From Chitinophaga skermanii (GTDB taxonomy: Bacteria > Bacteroidota > Bacteroidia > Chitinophagales > Chitinophagaceae), in the NCBI RefSeq assembly GCF_003259335.1, contig NZ_QLLL01000004.1:15689-79688 (forward strand): a DNA stretch of 64,000 bases, in the 5' to 3' direction. The translations under genes were made by a program, and so were the position numbers. The notes beneath the pieces are model-generated. The model was given only the letters and a program-made list of their open reading frames with translations. It searched no databases and had not been told where the DNA came from. This document shows, piece after piece, positions 61,529-64,000 of this stretch (position 1 is the first letter of the stretch; every line of letters starts with the position of its first letter).

Positions 61529-63433
61529 ATGGGAAAAATCATAGGCATTGACTTAGGTACTACCAACTCTTGCGTTGCCGTAATGGAAGGTAACGAACCG
61601 GTAGTAATTGCAAACGACGAAGGACGTAGAACCACCCCTTCTGTTGTCGCTTTCTTGAAAAACGGCGAAAGGAAAGTAGGTGACCCGGCAAAACGCCAGG
61701 CTATCACGAACCCGATCAACACCATTATGTCGGTAAAACGCTTTATGGGTCGTCATTTCGATGAAGTTTCAAATGAAATCCCTCACTGGAGTTACAAAGT
61801 AGTGAGAGGTGAAAACAACACCACTCGTATTGATATCGATGGCAGATTATACACGCCGCAAGAAATTTCGGCGATGATCTTGCAGAAAATGAAGAAAACG
61901 GCTGAAGATTATTTAGGCCAAGAAGTAACAGAAGCTGTTGTTACAGTTCCTGCTTACTTTAATGATGCGCAACGTCAAGCTACTAAAGAAGCGGGTGAAA
62001 TCGCAGGTTTAGCAGTTCGTCGTATCATCAACGAACCTACAGCTGCAGCATTAGCGTACGGTTTAGAAAAGAAAAACCAAGACAGCAAAATCGCTGTGTT
62101 TGACTTAGGTGGTGGTACATTTGATATCTCTATCTTGGAATTAGGCGATGGCGTATTTGAAGTAAAATCTACCAATGGTGATACGCACTTAGGTGGTGAT
62201 GACTTCGATAAAGTGATCATGGACTGGTTAGCTGAAGAGTTCAAAAAAGACGAAGCGGTTGACTTACACAAAGATCCAATGGCTTGGCAACGTTTGAAAG
62301 AAGCAGCAGAGAAAGCAAAAATCGAGTTGTCTTCTTCTTCTGAAACAGAAGTAAACTTACCATACATCACAGCTGTTGACGGTGTTCCTAAACACTTAGT
62401 GAGGAAATTAACACGTGCTAAGTTCGAGCAATTGAGCGATAGCTTAGTGGAAAGAACATTAGAACCATGCCGCAAAGCATTATCTGATGCTGGCATGAGC
62501 ACTTCTGAAATCGACGAAGTAATCTTGGTAGGTGGTTCAACACGTATTCCAAAGATTCAAGAAGTAGTAGAGAAATTCTTCGGTAAAAAACCGAACAGAA
62601 GTGTAAACCCTGATGAAGTAGTAGCCGTAGGTGCTGCCATCCAAGGTGGCGTATTAACCGGTGAAGTGAAAGATGTATTGTTACTCGACGTTACACCTTT
62701 ATCATTAGGTATCGAAACAATGGGCGGTGTGTTCACGAAATTGATCGAATCGAACACCACTATTCCATCTAAAAAATCTGAAACTTTCTCTACAGCGGCA
62801 GATAACCAACCGAGCGTGGAAATCCATGTATTGCAAGGTGAACGTCCAATGGCTGCGCAAAACAGAACATTAGGTCGCTTTATCTTGAATGATATCCCAC
62901 CAGCTCCACGTGGTGTTCCTCAAATCGAAGTAATCTTCGATATCGATGCGAACGGTATCTTGCACGTAACGGCAAAAGATAAAGGTACAGGTAAATCTCA
63001 GAACATCCGTATCGAAGCGGGTAGCGGCTTGAGCAAAGAAGAAGTAGAAAAAATGAAAGCGGAAGCGAGAGCTAACGAAGCTTCTGATAAGGCTCAACGT
63101 GAACAAATCGAGAAATTGAACCAAGCAGACTCATTGGTTTTCCAAACAGAAAAACAATTGAAAGAGTTTGGCGATAAAATCCCAGCTGAGAAGAAAACCG
63201 TTATCGAAACAGCTGCTAACAAATTGAAAGAAGCACACAAAGCTCAAAACTTCGCTGAAATCGAAACTGCTAGCGCAGAATTGAACGCAGCTTGGACAGC
63301 CGCTTCTGAAGAAATGTACAAAGCAACACAAGGTCAGGATCCTAATGCTGCAGGCGCTCAAAACGGTGGCCAGCAACAACAAGGTGCTGCCGATCCAGGT
63401 GTTACCGATGCAGAGTTCGAAGAAGTAAAATAA
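61529..63433 (+). CDS. dnaK: Chaperone protein DnaK (Hsp70)
   Basis: A 634-residue Hsp70 chaperone that folds proteins in an ATP cycle with DnaJ and GrpE. The N-terminus [17 protein letters not shown], the [24 protein letters not shown] and [15 protein letters not shown] motifs, and the [13 protein letters not shown] element are intact, and the lid ends in a Gly/Gln-rich tail with [18 protein letters not shown] ribosome site lies 13 bases ahead of ATG 61529, which is chosen over the longer open frame. No dnaJ or grpE is adjacent. Confidence 0.99.
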   Translation: MGKIIGIDLGTTNSCVAVMEGNEPVVIANDEGRRTTPSVVAFLKNGERKVGDPAKRQAITNPINTIMSVKRFMGRHFDEVSNEIPHWSYKVVRGENNTTRIDIDGRLYTPQEISAMILQKMKKTAEDYLGQEVTEAVVTVPAYFNDAQRQATKEAGEIAGLAVRRIINEPTAAALAYGLEKKNQDSKIAVFDLGGGTFDISILELGDGVFEVKSTNGDTHLGGDDFDKVIMDWLAEEFKKDEAVDLHKDPMAWQRLKEAAEKAKIELSSSSETEVNLPYITAVDGVPKHLVRKLTRAKFEQLSDSLVERTLEPCRKALSDAGMSTSEIDEVILVGGSTRIPKIQEVVEKFFGKKPNRSVNPDEVVAVGAAIQGGVLTGEVKDVLLLDVTPLSLGIETMGGVFTKLIESNTTIPSKKSETFSTAADNQPSVEIHVLQGERPMAAQNRTLGRFILNDIPPAPRGVPQIEVIFDIDANGILHVTAKDKGTGKSQNIRIEAGSGLSKEEVEKMKAEARANEASDKAQREQIEKLNQADSLVFQTEKQLKEFGDKIPAEKKTVIETAANKLKEAHKAQNFAEIETASAELNAAWTAASEEMYKATQGQDPNAAGAQNGGQQQQGAADPGVTDAEFEEVK

Positions 63434-63464
63434 TCGCTACGAACAATAGCAAATTCAAAAATAC

Positions 63465-63496
63465 AAAAGCCCTTCCCGCAACGGAAGGGCTTTTTT
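63465..63496 (+). terminator. Terminator of dnaK
   Basis: GCCCTTCC pairs with GGAAGGGC around a six-base loop, flanked by AAAA and TTTTTT. Confidence 0.93.
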
Positions 63497-63567
63497 GTGC
63501 CCCAAATTTCACAGCTTTTTATAAATTGCTTACGCTATATTCGTTTATTATTCCGTAAATAAGGACT

Positions 63568-64000
63568 ATGCAAATCCGCTTCTACGTTCAGTACCAATCG
63601 CAATGGGGACAACAATTGTACATCACCGGGAATGTTGCCAACCTCGGCCATAACGACTTTGCAAAAGGCTACGCCATGCAATACTACAACCAGCAATACT
63701 GGGTGGCCTACGTCGACATTCACACGAATGAACCATTTACACTTACCTACAGGTACGGCATGTTGCAAGACGGTATTATTAGCAGCACGGGGAAATCGTA
63801 CGCCATTTTTATCGATCCCCAAAACCCATCACCCATCACGGTTGCCGACACCTGGATGCCCGCAAGTGATGTGCGTAACCCGCTTAGCACGAAGCCTTTT
63901 ACAGACGTTTATTTCAATCATCCAACAAATACAATTACTAACGGCAATGGGTATACGCTACGAATTGTAGCCCCCCTTTTGCCATCTCATCAAACCGTTT
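63568..64000 (+). CDS. malQ: 4-alpha-glucanotransferase, N-terminal fragment
   Basis: The gene starts at ATG 63568 and leaves the window, so only 144 residues are seen. They form a CBM20-type starch-binding module (IRFYVQYQSQWGQQLYITGNVANLGHND, then YWVAYVDIHTNEPFTLTYRYGM) followed by a linker (TWMPASDVRNPLSTKPFTDVYFNHPTN). This is the usual start of Bacteroidota MalQ, which carries CBM20 modules ahead of the amylomaltase domain and reshapes maltodextrins. The catalytic domain lies outside the window, so the name rests on the N-terminus. Confidence 0.8.
   Translation, partial: MQIRFYVQYQSQWGQQLYITGNVANLGHNDFAKGYAMQYYNQQYWVAYVDIHTNEPFTLTYRYGMLQDGIISSTGKSYAIFIDPQNPSPITVADTWMPASDVRNPLSTKPFTDVYFNHPTNTITNGNGYTLRIVAPLLPSHQTV

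Overview
The window reads as chromosomal DNA of a Bacteroidota bacterium, most likely family Chitinophagaceae (Chitinophaga-like). Pointers are the tmRNA tag peptide GENNYAMAA (a variant of the usual Bacteroidota GENNYALAA), promoters of the TTTG / TAnnTTTG type rather than -35/-10, relaxed lipoprotein signals, a lone FecR, a long signal peptidase I, RecQ with a C-terminal extra helix-turn-helix, and a MalQ that begins with a starch-binding module. Genus and species are inference.

Layout. 1-0.85 kb: rplU-rpmA and the start of a histone H1-like Lys/Ala-rich gene, all on the minus strand. 1.2-5.8 kb: GH3-like adenylase, dxr, rseP, tmRNA. 6-9.8 kb: PKD lipoprotein, esterase, flavin reductase, LuxR-type regulator with a degenerate receiver. 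9.8-19.1 kb: the accessory region of interest. 19.3-28.9 kb: orphan ABC ATPase, gamma-glutamyltranspeptidase, Dabb protein, SUKH protein, DUF1543, secreted papain-like protease, LLM oxidoreductase, RecQ, KTSC. 29-36 kb: Tat-exported TIM-barrel protein, chromate module (ChrB-AraC fusion, outer-membrane-like protein, ChrA), FecR, proline dehydrogenase. 36.6-39 kb: hypothetical gene, thyA, folA. 39-40.4 kb: AT-rich islet with an ADP-ribosyltransferase-like gene and an overlapping small partner. 40.4-64 kb: mostly housekeeping (dnaG, thiolase, pdhB, cysM/cysE, AAA+ response regulator, MerR-B12 regulator, lepB, sulfatase, cdd, TPR, argS, GT-HAD fusion, two outer-membrane proteins, dnaK, start of malQ).

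The best candidate for an undescribed system is 9847-17285. It is one co-directional run with mostly short gaps: four tandem paralogues carrying His-Cys ... Asn/Asp-Cys-Cys-Thr/Ser-Cys (permuted-papain/LRAT-like in layout), a PatA-type subtilisin, two stand-alone proteins resembling the C-terminal domain of PatG, a LamG/beta-propeller-like protein with a histone-like tail, and two small Cys-rich peptides with twin CX3C motifs. Cyanobactin clusters use PatA and PatG as the leader- and follower-cleaving proteases, but no YcaO or other cyclodehydratase is visible here. Six of these proteins start with MKL, and five of the six have a Gly-Ile/Thr-x-Leu/Thr/Ser-Ala/Gln/Leu motif near residue 30 that recalls the Gly-Leu-Glu-Ala-Ser site cleaved by PatA. 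My working hypothesis is a protease-processed, Cys-rich peptide/protein system in which one leader type is shared by small peptides and whole enzymes. A Hint-domain lipoprotein follows after a terminator.

Smaller points of interest are a possible structured RNA at 54947-55074, two arrays of a degenerate 10-12 bp repeat, a promoter embedded in a terminator ahead of tmRNA, a probably leaderless proline dehydrogenase mRNA, and a regulator of the NtrC type lacking its DNA-binding domain.
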